The notes under the pieces are model-generated. The model saw only the letters and a program-made list of their open reading frames with translations. It was not told where the DNA came from and did not search any database. Positions 53,192 to 62,770 of a stretch of DNA of 64,000 nucleotides are shown here, piece after piece. Source of the stretch: Paraglaciecola chathamensis S18K6 (GTDB lineage Bacteria; Pseudomonadota; Gammaproteobacteria; Enterobacterales; Alteromonadaceae); NCBI GenBank assembly GCA_000314955.1, contig BAEM01000040.1:1-64000 (forward strand), in the 5' to 3' direction. Within the stretch, counting starts at the first letter, position 1, and the number at the start of each line of letters is the position of its first letter. A program made the position numbers and the translations under genes.

Positions 53192-54163
53192 TTAATTCTT
53201 CAAGCTGACAGATACCGTTTCTACAGCAGCGTGTTGTTGCCTTGTAGGAACGGTACATATTGGCTCCGCTATTCCTTGATATGGTGTGCGATAAACAAAT
53301 ACCGCCCCATTGTTGTTATATTTTTTATCCTCACCGCGGGACAATCCGTCTCGCGCAGATGTAATGATTAGGTGATTGAGGTTCGGACCACCGAAGCTTA
53401 CGCATGATGGCTGTAGGCAATCAATGGGCAGGGTGAAATCTAATTGTCCTGTTGGGGAGTATCGTTTTACACTGGCGCTTCCCCACTGAGCATTCCAAAG
53501 GTAGCCTTGGTTGTCAATGCATGAGCCATCGGGAAAGGCATTGCCGCTTGTTTCAAAAAAGATTTCTTGTCTACTAGAGGTATCACTAGGTTGAGAAAAT
53601 TCGCTGCGCCACACTGCCTGTTTGGGTGAGTCGGCAAAGTACATGGTTTGACCATCTGAGCTGAACGACAATCCATTGGCAATAATGACGTCGTCAAAAA
53701 TAGGCTTTGCTTGTCCATTTTCGGTTAAGCGATATAACTTAGCCCGTTTGCCTTTGGCTAATTGGTTGGCATCCACCTTGTCATCTTCGATCATGGAGCC
53801 AGCCCAAAAACGCCCTTGACGATCAACTTTGCCGTCATTCATACGCGTGTAAGGTAAATCCGCTTCAACCTTAGTTAACCACTGAATCTGTTGCTCAATA
53901 GGGTTAAAGAAAGCAAAACCTGATTCAAAAGCGACAATAAACCAATCGGGCTCTGGGGTTAACCCAAAAGAACATAGTCGTTCAGGGCATGGGTATTGAG
54001 TGATGTGGTCATCGAAGTCCCAGCGATAGAATTGCTTACCTAATATGTCTGTCCAAAAAGCGCATTGCTGCCTAGCGTCCCACACAACACCTTCACCTAG
54101 CTCGTTTTCGACCGGTAAACAGGTATGTAGCTGGATTTTTTTTGGCATACTTAAATGACTCAT
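53192..54163 (-). CDS. SMP-30/gluconolactonase-family sugar lactonase
   Basis: 323 aa from ATG 54163, directly after the dgoK stop; a longer frame to 54253 lies wholly within dgoK. Six-bladed propeller with metal ligands in ENELGEGVVWD (Glu), MNDGKVDRQGRFWAGSM (Asn, Asp), IIANGLSFSSDGQTMYFADS (Asn, Asp). Expected to open D-galactono-1,4/1,5-lactone to galactonate between the dehydrogenase and dehydratase steps. Galactonate dehydratase and KDPGal aldolase are not in the window, so they must be elsewhere. Confidence 0.92.
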   Translation of the reverse strand: MSHLSMPKKIQLHTCLPVENELGEGVVWDARQQCAFWTDILGKQFYRWDFDDHITQYPCPERLCSFGLTPEPDWFIVAFESGFAFFNPIEQQIQWLTKVEADLPYTRMNDGKVDRQGRFWAGSMIEDDKVDANQLAKGKRAKLYRLTENGQAKPIFDDVIIANGLSFSSDGQTMYFADSPKQAVWRSEFSQPSDTSSRQEIFFETSGNAFPDGSCIDNQGYLWNAQWGSASVKRYSPTGQLDFTLPIDCLQPSCVSFGGPNLNHLIITSARDGLSRGEDKKYNNNGAVFVYRTPYQGIAEPICTVPTRQQHAAVETVSVSLKN

Positions 54164-54164
54164 T

Positions 54165-55121
54165 CTAAATTTGCTCATTGGGCACATCAGCGGCCAGATC
54201 ACGCCAATTGGCTGAGGCCAGCGTTTGTAAGCCAAGTAACGTCGCATCTTCACTGCTAAAATGCTCTGTGCTGATCCCCATGTATTCGAGCGCTTCTACA
54301 TACAAGCCACAGATATGGTCTGAGCCAATAACGGCCACATGAGAGAAAATATCAAAATCTTGCATTGCTGCTTTTACGTCTGAGCCAATAAGTAAGCCTG
54401 ATAAATAGCCAGCGGCTTCAGCATTGGTGCGTTTATCAAGGATTTGATATGCCCGGGTAGCGAACAGCGTATGCAGTAAATTACTTGATTGATGCATACC
54501 CACGCGCAGGCCGCTAGTGAAACTACTTTTGCACCAGCTCGGCACAGACGCTGGACTGAGTAATACACTATGCTGACTTAATACCTCATACAGCTCTCCA
54601 ACTGGGCTGGTCACGAAAGAGGTAATGTCATCTTTCTCACACTGGGCCCACTTCGTATGTGTGCCGGGAAGGCAAATTAATCGTTTCTCTTCAGCTTTTG
54701 GCAGTTGTGACAGAAAACCGAATACTTGGGTTTCTTCACCACGCATAATATCGGGTAAATGGTGCCGGTTTTGACAAGAAACTCCCGGTAATATCGTGAT
54801 GTTCAGGCCGCGCGCTGAAAAGTTTTTACTTAGCGCCAATAAATTATTTTTATCAGTGGGACAGGGGACATAGTTGGTTTGTTGCCATCCCGTGTCTGAG
54901 CCCACTGCACCAATCAAAAAAACGGAAACATTGCCATATTGCTCAATCCAAGGCTGGCACAGTTCAAAAAAACGCGCCTCAGGGTTATTAATATATTTAA
55001 TGCCCATGCCCTTGGTGCGGGCCAAAACGGTTAATGCTTGCTGGTGAAAGCGACATAGGTAAAGGCGGCACACACTTGTGCCCCAATCACCCAAAATAAT
55101 GATATCTGATTGAGAATTCAT
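54165..55121 (-). CDS. dgoK: 2-dehydro-3-deoxygalactonokinase
   Basis: 318 aa. Phosphorylates KDGal in the De Ley-Doudoroff galactose route. Family motifs: ILGDWGTSVCRLYLC at the N-terminus, GAVGSDTGWQQ, LPGVSCQ, MRGEETQVFG, CLPGTHTKWAQ and VIGSDHICGLYVEAL. Its start overlaps the stop of the upstream SDR gene by 1 bp (TAATG), so the two are coupled. Length is normal. Confidence 0.94.
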   Translation of the reverse strand: MNSQSDIIILGDWGTSVCRLYLCRFHQQALTVLARTKGMGIKYINNPEARFFELCQPWIEQYGNVSVFLIGAVGSDTGWQQTNYVPCPTDKNNLLALSKNFSARGLNITILPGVSCQNRHHLPDIMRGEETQVFGFLSQLPKAEEKRLICLPGTHTKWAQCEKDDITSFVTSPVGELYEVLSQHSVLLSPASVPSWCKSSFTSGLRVGMHQSSNLLHTLFATRAYQILDKRTNAEAAGYLSGLLIGSDVKAAMQDFDIFSHVAVIGSDHICGLYVEALEYMGISTEHFSSEDATLLGLQTLASANWRDLAADVPNEQI

Positions 55122-55942
55122 TAAGTTCGACCTGCATCAATAACAAATTGTTGACCAGTAATCATTGCACTGTCCTCTGCGGCTAGAAATAACGCCATGT
55201 TCGCCACATGTATTGGCTCAAGGCTGCCACGTAAGGCCACAGATTTTTGCCATTCTTTATCTGCTTCAGGTGTCAGCCAAAGCGCCAGTTGGCGATCAGT
55301 GGCGACCCAGCCAGGCAAAATAGTGTTTACCCGAATACCATATTCGCCGTATTGGTTGGCGAGGGATTTACTCAAGCCGTTTAAAGCAGACTTGGCGGCA
55401 ACATAGCCCGGCATTTGTTTTGGCCCTATTAATACATTAATAGAGCTCATGTTAATGATATTGCCGTTACGCTTATCGCGCATTAGACGAATTGCGCTCT
55501 GGCAGGCAAAAAATGTAGAGTCGAGATTAACGGCCATGCAATCACGCCAACCTTGTTGATCGATATCAAGCGGAGAGTGACGTGTGTCATTTGCGACATT
55601 GTTAATCAGTACGTCTAACCGTCCGTGGCTTTGCCCGATAGAGCTGATAAATGATTGCAGCTCTTCTATGTGGGTGGTGTCGAGGGCTTTAAAATCAGGG
55701 GCTTTACCCAATTCATCATGCAGTTTGCTACACAGTGCATGAGCCGCCTCCTCTTGTATGTCAATAAACAGTACTTCAGCATGTTGACGCATAAACGCTT
55801 CTACCATCACCGCACCGATACCAGTTGCACCGCCGGTGATTAGAATGACTTTGCCTTTGAGGCTAGGGTAAGTTGCGTAATTGGGCATAACTAACTCATT
55901 GATATTGATTGGACTGTCATTATAAGCAAACTCGTGATTCAA
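55121..55942 (-). CDS. SDR sugar 1-dehydrogenase (probable D-galactose dehydrogenase)
   Basis: 273 aa from 55942; ATG 55888 (255 aa, starting MPNYATYPSLKGK) has a better placed GAG and matches usual family length. Classical SDR: GGATGIG cofactor loop, NNVAN, catalytic S (MSSINV), YVAAK. A DI after the second strand (LFIDI) suggests NAD preference. The sequence (YPSLKGK, RQxxxWLTPE, TGQQFVIDAG) resembles Caulobacter-type xylose/galactose 1-dehydrogenases. It opens the operon with dgoK and a lactonase, so D-galactose is the likely substrate. Confidence 0.9.
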   Translation of the reverse strand: MNHEFAYNDSPININELVMPNYATYPSLKGKVILITGGATGIGAVMVEAFMRQHAEVLFIDIQEEAAHALCSKLHDELGKAPDFKALDTTHIEELQSFISSIGQSHGRLDVLINNVANDTRHSPLDIDQQGWRDCMAVNLDSTFFACQSAIRLMRDKRNGNIINMSSINVLIGPKQMPGYVAAKSALNGLSKSLANQYGEYGIRVNTILPGWVATDRQLALWLTPEADKEWQKSVALRGSLEPIHVANMALFLAAEDSAMITGQQFVIDAGRT

Positions 55943-56229
55943 TCACTAATGCGACACAGCTTCTCATGTACATATATATTATAATATTATTTATTTTCAA
56001 ATTTAACTCATTTTATTTACATATTTAACCGCTTTTCCTCAGTGTGCATTTTATAAGCTGCTTAAAAATCCTCCGTTTTTCCTGCCTTAGCGGCCAGTGA
56101 GTGACATTTATTTGCCCCATGTGATGCCAAAATGCGTCACATTTTAGAATTCTCTCCACATATCAGCCACTTCAGTCTATGCCTTGATTTCTCTGGCTTA
56201 GGGCAATCTTAAATTGCCTGTTTTATCCC
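55943..56229. promoter_or_regulatory. Divergent region, galactose operon / mraZ
   Basis: On the minus strand a TATAAT (55983-55978) with TTAAAT 17 bp upstream (56006-56001) is a possible promoter for the galactose operon. A palindrome ATGTACAT lies at 55966-55973, between that -10 box and the start, a possible GntR operator. No small gene seen in this AT-rich stretch. Confidence 0.35.
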
Positions 56230-56259
56230 TTGACATGATAGACAAGAGATACCTAAACT
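56230..56259 (+). promoter_or_regulatory. Sigma-70 promoter of the mraZ operon
   Basis: TTGACA (56230-56235), 18-bp spacer, TAAACT (56254-56259). A perfect -35 and a fair -10; start near 56266, about 90 nt before ATG. Confidence 0.6.
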
Positions 56260-56266
56260 GTGCATT

Positions 56267-56291
56267 GTGGGTAAAAGTGGCAAAAAGTGGA
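56267..56291 (+). promoter_or_regulatory. MraZ operator, three GTGGN boxes
   Basis: GTGGG at 56267, GTGGC at 56277, GTGGA at 56287, exact 10-bp period. Matches the TGGGN direct repeats with 5-nt spacers bound by MraZ in E. coli; the boxes sit on the probable transcription start, so repression would be direct. Confidence 0.75.
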
Positions 56292-56356
56292 TCAAAACGG
56301 TCAGTTTTTGCCAAGAATGATGAAGATTTAGTAACAAATAACATAAGGCTTGGACA

Positions 56357-56815
56357 ATGTTCCGCGGTGCGAATGCAATTAATCTAGATGTAAAAGGGCG
56401 TGTAACGATACCCACGAAGTATCGTCAGTCTTTGCTGGATGATTGTCAGGGGCAACTGGTGTGTACGATTGATACCCAGCAGCCTTGTTTGTTGCTTTAC
56501 CCACTGGCTGAATGGGAAGAAATCGAGCTTAAACTGTCACGCTTGTCGAGTATGAACCCTCACGAACGCAGATTACAGCGTTTGTTGCTCGGTTATGCGA
56601 CCGAAGGCGAGATGGATAAAAACGGTCGTTTCTTACTGACTGCGCCATTGCGTGAGCATGCCCATTTGGATAAACAAATTATGTTGGTTGGCCAGTTGAA
56701 CAAATTCGAAATTTGGGATCACAGTGTTTGGCAACAACAAATACAACAAGATGTTGCGACTGAGCAAGAAGCAGCCTTTGAATTAACTGAGCGCTTGCAG
56801 GACTTCTCACTCTAA
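56357..56815 (+). CDS. mraZ: Transcriptional regulator MraZ
   Basis: 152 aa, normal length. Two AbrB-like units: [22 protein letters not shown] at the N-terminus and a second with [24 protein letters not shown]. Forms rings that bind the GTGGN repeats before its own gene and dampens the dcw operon. AAGG is 8 bp before ATG; its stop overlaps rsmH by 1 bp. Confidence 0.97.
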   Translation: MFRGANAINLDVKGRVTIPTKYRQSLLDDCQGQLVCTIDTQQPCLLLYPLAEWEEIELKLSRLSSMNPHERRLQRLLLGYATEGEMDKNGRFLLTAPLREHAHLDKQIMLVGQLNKFEIWDHSVWQQQIQQDVATEQEAAFELTERLQDFSL

Positions 56816-57750
56816 TGACTACGCAAACATCACACTTATCTGTACTTCTGCAAGAATCTCTTGATGGCTTAAGCATCAAGCCTGATGGTGTCTACCTAGA
56901 TGCCACATTTGGCAGAGGCGGACATAGTAAGCAAATATTGACTCAATTGTCAGACAAGGGGCGTTTAATCGCACTCGATCGCGACCCTTCTGCTATTGAA
57001 TCGGCGAAAGCGCTTGCTAACGACCCACGTTTTAGTATTCATCATTGTAATTTTTCTGAGATGGAAGACGTACTCACCTCCCTTGAATTGCATGGAAAAG
57101 TCGATGGCATTCTGATGGACTTAGGGGTGTCATCACCTCAGCTAGATGAACCAGAGCGCGGCTTTAGCTTCATGCGCGAAGGGCCATTGGATATGCGTAT
57201 GAACCCAACGAAAGGGCAAAGTGCGGCTCAGTGGTTAGCCCATGCAGAAGAGCAAGACATTGCTCAGGTCATCAAAGAGTTCGGTGAAGAGAAATTTGGT
57301 AAGCGTATCGCCCACGGCATCGTAAATGCGCGCCAACAAGCGCCGATTACCACAACCGCTCAGCTAGCTGAAATTATTGACATTGCAGTACCGGTTAAAG
57401 ACAAATTTAAGCACCCAGCCACGCGCAGTTTCCAAGGGATCCGCATTTATATCAATAGTGAGTTAGATGAGATCCGCACAGGGTTAAAATCCGCGTTGAA
57501 TAGTTTGAATTCAGGCGGGCGTTTGTCTGTGATCAGTTTTCACTCACTGGAAGACAGACTAGTTAAACGCTTTATTCGCGAACAAAGTCGTGGTTTGCAA
57601 GTGCCTCATGGCCTACCCATTATGCAATCCGAAATTGATTCTCATAAAGCCTTAAAAGCGATCGGCAAAGCAATTAAGCCATCACCTGAAGAACTATCGC
57701 GCAACGTACGTGCCCGTAGCTCTGTACTTAGGGTGGCCGAAAAACTATGA
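56815..57750 (+). CDS. rsmH: 16S rRNA (cytosine-1402-N4)-methyltransferase
   Basis: 311 aa. SAM-dependent methylation of C1402 in the 16S rRNA P-site. Motifs: [23 protein letters not shown] (SAM loop), [57 protein letters not shown]. Complete; TAATG overlap with mraZ and 4-bp overlap with ftsL show tight coupling. Confidence 0.98.
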   Translation: MTTQTSHLSVLLQESLDGLSIKPDGVYLDATFGRGGHSKQILTQLSDKGRLIALDRDPSAIESAKALANDPRFSIHHCNFSEMEDVLTSLELHGKVDGILMDLGVSSPQLDEPERGFSFMREGPLDMRMNPTKGQSAAQWLAHAEEQDIAQVIKEFGEEKFGKRIAHGIVNARQQAPITTTAQLAEIIDIAVPVKDKFKHPATRSFQGIRIYINSELDEIRTGLKSALNSLNSGGRLSVISFHSLEDRLVKRFIREQSRGLQVPHGLPIMQSEIDSHKALKAIGKAIKPSPEELSRNVRARSSVLRVAEKL

Positions 57751-58067
57751 GTACCCAAGAGACTAACTTCAAACTTGTCGGTTTTTTACTTGCCGACCTA
57801 GCCCGCCATCCCGTGCGGGTTTTGTTGTTTTTGTCACTGTTGGTTAGTGCTGGTGCGGTGATCCTAAGTGCGCACCATAATCGTCAAGCGTCAATCGCCC
57901 TTGAGCGCCTGATGCAAAAGAAAGATTTACTCGATGTGCAGTGGCGTAATCTGATCTTAGAACAAAGCGCGTTGACTGAGCACAATCGAATTGAAAACCT
58001 CGTATCTAAGCAATTGGATATGCGTCGCCCCCAAGCTGAAGAAGAAGTGGTGGTGAGAATAAAATGA
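57747..58067 (+). CDS. ftsL: Cell division protein FtsL
   Basis: 106 aa bitopic protein of the FtsQLB divisome complex. One helix at about 26-46 ([20 protein letters not shown]), then a periplasmic coiled coil ([23 protein letters not shown]). Short and poorly conserved; identified by position between rsmH and ftsI, size and topology. Confidence 0.93.
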   Translation: MSTQETNFKLVGFLLADLARHPVRVLLFLSLLVSAGAVILSAHHNRQASIALERLMQKKDLLDVQWRNLILEQSALTEHNRIENLVSKQLDMRRPQAEEEVVVRIK

Positions 58068-59821
58068 GCCGAGTCAGCAACAAAAAACGCAACCAACAAG
58101 CGAAACAAAATGTCGCGCCTACTGCTTTGCAGTGGCGTTACTTGCTTGTGATCTGCGTGATTATGTTGGTGTTTGTTGGGTTATCAGCTCGGGCGGTTTA
58201 TATTCAGGTAATCGACCCTGACTTGCTGATACAACAAGGGGATAACCGCACGTTACGCACGCAAAATATGCCAGTGCATCGAGGGCTTATCACCGACAGA
58301 AATGGCCAAAACCTTGCGGTCAGTGTTCCCGTTCGAGCTATCTGGGCAGACCCTAAAACCATAGTGGATAATGGCTCATTGAATGACAAACGTCGCTGGC
58401 AAGCGCTTGCTGATGTATTGGGCCAAGACTACGACAAATTGGTTTCTCGGGTGAAAAACCCGAAAAAACGTTTTGTGTATATTCAGCGTCAGGTTTCACC
58501 TGCGATGGCTGATTACGTGGACCAGTTGTCCATTAACGGCGTATACCTGCGTGACGAATCTCGTCGGTATTATCCTACAGGCGAAGTATCAGCCCAACTT
58601 ATCGGGTTTACCAACGTTGACGATCAGGGCATTGAAGGAATTGAAAAACTATACAACCAGTGGCTGAAAGGCTCGCCTGGCAGCCGTAAAATTCGCCGCG
58701 ATGCCAAGGGCCGCCAAGTTGAAATTCTAGAGCAAGAGGCAGGTGAGGAGCCGCGCGATATTCAGCTTACCATCGACCAGCGCATTCAGGCGTTTGCTTA
58801 TAAAGAACTGAAAAAAGCGGTGCAATATTACAAAGCCACATCCGCTTCAGCCGTGGTTGTCGATGTGCAAACTGGCGAGATATTGGCCATGGTCAACAAC
58901 CCGTCTTATAACCCAAATAATCGCAGCGGCGTGTCGGGACATCGAATTCGTAATCGCGCTATTACTGATGCGTTTGAACCTGGCTCTTCAATTAAGCCTA
59001 TCGCAGTATTAAGCGCATTAGAGTTTGGTTCAGTTGAGATGGACAGCGTTATCGACACTTCACCCGGCTGGATGCGCGTCGGTGGCAGTATGGTGCGAGA
59101 CTCGCGCAATTATGGTGAGTTAGATTTAACCGGAATTATTCGTAAATCGAGCAATATGGGCACTTCAAAACTGGCCTTGTCGGTTCCAAAACAGTTCCTC
59201 ATTGATCAGTATTACAATATGGGGTTGATGAGTGATACCGGCTCGAACCTTATTGGTGAGAGTAGTGGCATTTTTCATGATCGCAGCCGCTGGTCAGAGT
59301 TTGAATTATCAACATTATCATTTGGTTATGGCTTATCTGTTACCACGGCGCAACTGGCTAGAATGTACAGCACGCTGGGCAGTGGCGGAATTAAGCGTCC
59401 ATTAAGCATTATTAAAAGCGAGCAGAAAGCGCCAGAAGAGCGAGTACTGAGCGAAGATATCGCCCATGAAGTGCTGACTATGATGGAAAGCGTGGTCAAT
59501 GAAGGTGGCTCAGGCACTAAAGCCCGCGTTCCCGGCTATCGAGTAGCGGGTAAAACAGGTACCAGCCGTAAAGCTGTGGCGGGTGGTTACGGCGAAGAGT
59601 ACGTGAGTATTTTTGCCGGTGTGGCACCGGTTTCAGATCCGCAGCTAGCCGTGGTAGTACTTATCAATGAGCCTAGAGGTGATTTGTATTACGCGGGCGA
59701 TACAGCGGCTCCTGTGTTCTCAAAAATTATGTCCAATAGTTTGCAAATGTTAAACGTTCCCCCTGACGATAAATCAGTGTCTTCTCTGGCTGCAATTAGG
59801 GGAGATTCAAATGCAGGCTAA
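58064..59821 (+). CDS. ftsI: Peptidoglycan transpeptidase FtsI (PBP3)
   Basis: 585 aa. Septal transpeptidase and target of beta-lactams. Membrane helix at about 27-47, pedestal domain from about 60-230 (RGLITDRNGQNLAVSVP), catalytic domain with SxxK (S308-K311 in PGSSIKPI), SSN (RKSSNMG) and KTGT (VAGKTGTSRK). All catalytic motifs intact. Overlaps ftsL by 4 bp and murE by 11 bp. Confidence 0.98.
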   Translation: MSRVSNKKRNQQAKQNVAPTALQWRYLLVICVIMLVFVGLSARAVYIQVIDPDLLIQQGDNRTLRTQNMPVHRGLITDRNGQNLAVSVPVRAIWADPKTIVDNGSLNDKRRWQALADVLGQDYDKLVSRVKNPKKRFVYIQRQVSPAMADYVDQLSINGVYLRDESRRYYPTGEVSAQLIGFTNVDDQGIEGIEKLYNQWLKGSPGSRKIRRDAKGRQVEILEQEAGEEPRDIQLTIDQRIQAFAYKELKKAVQYYKATSASAVVVDVQTGEILAMVNNPSYNPNNRSGVSGHRIRNRAITDAFEPGSSIKPIAVLSALEFGSVEMDSVIDTSPGWMRVGGSMVRDSRNYGELDLTGIIRKSSNMGTSKLALSVPKQFLIDQYYNMGLMSDTGSNLIGESSGIFHDRSRWSEFELSTLSFGYGLSVTTAQLARMYSTLGSGGIKRPLSIIKSEQKAPEERVLSEDIAHEVLTMMESVVNEGGSGTKARVPGYRVAGKTGTSRKAVAGGYGEEYVSIFAGVAPVSDPQLAVVVLINEPRGDLYYAGDTAAPVFSKIMSNSLQMLNVPPDDKSVSSLAAIRGDSNAG

Positions 59822-61358
59822 GCAACACATTCAACTTAATACAACGCAAAGCATTCAGCCTTTGTTAGCGAAGTTTGGCATTGAAACCGCTGATATCATG
59901 GTTGAATCTTTGGTGCTTGATAGTCGTGAAGTCGCTATTCATAGTGCATTTATCGCGCTTAAAGGGCATGTACGTGACGGCCGCGATTTTATCCCTCAAG
60001 CGGTTAGTCTTGGGGCGAAAGTGATCATAGCGGAGTGCGATACCCAACAAGAGCACGGGCAAACGAGTATGCGCGAGCAATCCTTGATTATCAGCTTCTA
60101 CAACTTATCTGCACAGTTATCAGCGCTTGCTGCCACGTTTTATCATTTCCCTGCAAGCGAAATGCAAATCATTGGAGTCACGGGCACCAATGGCAAAACA
60201 TCGACTGTGCAACTGACTAGTCAACTGGCCGCTTTACTCAATAAACGTGCAGCTTCAATCGGAACATTAGGCTCAGGCGTTATAAGTTGCACAGGAGAAT
60301 GTGCATCTTTCGGTGAAACCATCAATACCACACCTGATGCTATCACTATGCACAAATTGATGGCGCAATTTGCACAAGATAATGTCAAGCAAGTTGCCTT
60401 AGAAGTGTCATCACACGCATTAGTACAAAAACGCGTCGCGGCGCTTAAAGTGGACGTGGCAGTGCTCACAAATCTTACCCGCGACCATTTAGATTATCAC
60501 GGTACGATGCAGGCTTACGCGCAAGCGAAGCGTGAGATTTTAACTCAACCTGAACTTAAATTTGCTGTTCTAAATGGTAATGAAATTGAAAGCAAACAAT
60601 GGCTAGCACAGTTACCGAATACAGTAACGCCTGTCGTTTACGGGATTGACGATGAAAGTTTGCTTTTGGGCAATGCGCAGAAAGTGTGCCTAGCAAAAGA
60701 GGTTGAATACAGCAGTCAGGGCTGTCGTTTTACCTTGGTGTCGTCATGGGGCGAATGCGAAATACAGTTAAGTTTGCTCGGGCGGTTCAATATCTTTAAT
60801 GCATTAGCAGCGATAGCGTCACAGCTATGTTTAGGTCAGGCGTTAACTGATATCGCTGATGTGGCCCAGCAGCTTGTACCCGTTGCCGGACGCATGGAAC
60901 GCTTTAGTGATGAAAAATCCCCCACAGTGGTGGTCGATTACGCGCATACCCCAGATGCCCTTAAACAAGCATTACTAGCGCTGCGTCAGCACAGTGAATG
61001 TCGTTTATTCGTTATTTTTGGTTGCGGCGGAGATAGAGACAAAGGCAAACGTTCGCTAATGGGTGAGGCAGCTGAAACCTGTGCTGATGTCGTAATGATT
61101 ACCAATGACAACAGCCGCTCAGAAGATCCTAATGCCATTGCCAGCGATATTTTAGCGGGCTGTATTCAGCCGGAAAAAATTCAGGTAGAGCTCGATCGCA
61201 AATGCGCTATCGCTAAGGCCGTTGCTGATGCCACCCCAAAAGACATCATATTAGTGGCGGGTAAAGGTCACGAAGATTACCAAATCATTGGCAGTGAGAC
61301 AGTTGCTTACAATGAACGTGAATACGTAAAACAAATGTTTGAGAGGAATATCACATGA
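59811..61358 (+). CDS. murE: UDP-MurNAc-tripeptide ligase MurE
   Basis: 515 aa. Adds meso-diaminopimelate to UDP-MurNAc-L-Ala-D-Glu. ATP loop GVTGTNGKTS, central domain with LEVSSHAL and NLTRDHLDYHGT, C-terminal domain with VVDYAHTPDAL. The substrate motif normally written DNPR reads DNSR here (TNDNSRSEDP); the Arg that recognises mDAP is kept, so mDAP specificity is expected. Confidence 0.97.
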   Translation: MQAKQHIQLNTTQSIQPLLAKFGIETADIMVESLVLDSREVAIHSAFIALKGHVRDGRDFIPQAVSLGAKVIIAECDTQQEHGQTSMREQSLIISFYNLSAQLSALAATFYHFPASEMQIIGVTGTNGKTSTVQLTSQLAALLNKRAASIGTLGSGVISCTGECASFGETINTTPDAITMHKLMAQFAQDNVKQVALEVSSHALVQKRVAALKVDVAVLTNLTRDHLDYHGTMQAYAQAKREILTQPELKFAVLNGNEIESKQWLAQLPNTVTPVVYGIDDESLLLGNAQKVCLAKEVEYSSQGCRFTLVSSWGECEIQLSLLGRFNIFNALAAIASQLCLGQALTDIADVAQQLVPVAGRMERFSDEKSPTVVVDYAHTPDALKQALLALRQHSECRLFVIFGCGGDRDKGKRSLMGEAAETCADVVMITNDNSRSEDPNAIASDILAGCIQPEKIQVELDRKCAIAKAVADATPKDIILVAGKGHEDYQIIGSETVAYNEREYVKQMFERNIT

Positions 61359-62770
61359 TCCCGGTGTCATTGACGTGGATAGCACAGCAAGTGCAGGGCG
61401 AGCTAATTCGCAGTGAAAAAAGCATAGCTGCTAACGCCATCATTCAAGGCGTAAGTACTGACACGCGTCAAATCAACCTGGACGATTTATTTATTGCTTT
61501 GAGTGGGCCAAATTTTGATGGGCATAAATTCATCGATACAGCGGCGCAAGGTGGCGCGGTGGCCGTAATAGTAAGTCGAAAGGTAGACACGGAGCTTGCA
61601 CAGATATTGGTTAGTGACACCAAAGAGGCGCTAGGCCGCTTAGGGCAAGCGATCAAGCGAGAAGTTGCACCTAAAACGGTAGCAATCACAGGTAGCAGTG
61701 GCAAAACCACGGTTAAAGAAATGGTAGCGGCTATTTTGTCGCGCCGCGGAAAAGTCTTGGCGACCAAGGGCAACTTTAACAATGATATTGGCGTGCCTCT
61801 TACCTTGCTACGTTTAGAAGCTGATCACGAGTTTGCTGTGGTTGAACTTGGCGCAAATCATCTTGGCGAAATTGCCTATACCACCGAGTTAGTAAAACCT
61901 GATGTGGCTACGATTGTAAATGCTGCCGCCGCACACTTAGAAGGGTTTGGTAGCCTGTTAGGCGTAGCTCGCGCCAAAAGTGAAATATTTAAAGGCCTAG
62001 GCAAAGATGGTTTAGCCATTTTTAATGCCGACAGTCAATTCTATGCGTTCTGGCATGGCAAGTATGAGCACCTGCGCAATCAAGCGTTCTCCACTAAGGA
62101 TGAAGCAGATTATTACGCCCAAGATGTGGTTCTAGGGCTAAACGGTTGTGCCGATTTTTTGATGGTTACCCCGCTGGGAAAAGTGTCTATTTCATTGCCC
62201 TTACCTGGACTTCACAATGTCAGTAATGCCCTTGTATCTGCTGCCTTAGCTATCGAAGTAGGTGCTAACTTACAAGACGTTCAAGCTGGGCTTCAATATA
62301 TGGCGCAGGTCAGCGGCCGCTTACAGGTTAAGCAGCTAAGTGGTCAGGTGAAAGTACTTGATGATACCTACAACGCCAATGTGGCGTCGGTCAATGCAGC
62401 TATCGATTTATTGGGCAGTTTTGCTGGTCGAAAAGTATTGGTGCTGGGCGACATGGCAGAGTTGGGTGAGCGAGCGCGCTTTTATCATCAACAAGTAGGT
62501 GAATACGCCAAAGAAAAGGGCATCGACGATTTATACACCTTAGGTGTGCTTAGTCAAAGTGCCAGCGATGTATATCAAAAAAGTGGTTACCATTTTAGCG
62601 ACAAAGACAAACTAGTTGCGGCGCTAGCCGAGAATTTAGCAACGGAGAAACGTGATATCAGTATTTTAGTAAAGGGCTCCCGTAGTGCGCGTATGGAGTT
62701 GGTTGTTGAAGCCTTGGAGGCATCCCCCGTGGGAAAGTTTGAACGCTTTAGGGAGCTAATTGCATGCTGA
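61355..62770 (+). CDS. murF: UDP-MurNAc-tripeptide-D-Ala-D-Ala ligase MurF
   Basis: 471 aa. Final cytoplasmic ligase of the UDP-MurNAc-pentapeptide. ATP loop [37 protein letters not shown], and [13 protein letters not shown] in the C-terminal domain. Starts 4 bp inside murE and overlaps mraY by 7 bp. Confidence 0.98.
   Translation: MIPVSLTWIAQQVQGELIRSEKSIAANAIIQGVSTDTRQINLDDLFIALSGPNFDGHKFIDTAAQGGAVAVIVSRKVDTELAQILVSDTKEALGRLGQAIKREVAPKTVAITGSSGKTTVKEMVAAILSRRGKVLATKGNFNNDIGVPLTLLRLEADHEFAVVELGANHLGEIAYTTELVKPDVATIVNAAAAHLEGFGSLLGVARAKSEIFKGLGKDGLAIFNADSQFYAFWHGKYEHLRNQAFSTKDEADYYAQDVVLGLNGCADFLMVTPLGKVSISLPLPGLHNVSNALVSAALAIEVGANLQDVQAGLQYMAQVSGRLQVKQLSGQVKVLDDTYNANVASVNAAIDLLGSFAGRKVLVLGDMAELGERARFYHQQVGEYAKEKGIDDLYTLGVLSQSASDVYQKSGYHFSDKDKLVAALAENLATEKRDISILVKGSRSARMELVVEALEASPVGKFERFRELIAC

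Noticed and set aside
54164-54253. Longer N-terminus of the lactonase
   Set aside because: The extra 30 residues lie entirely within dgoK in another frame and do not resemble the family; ATG 54163 directly follows the dgoK stop.
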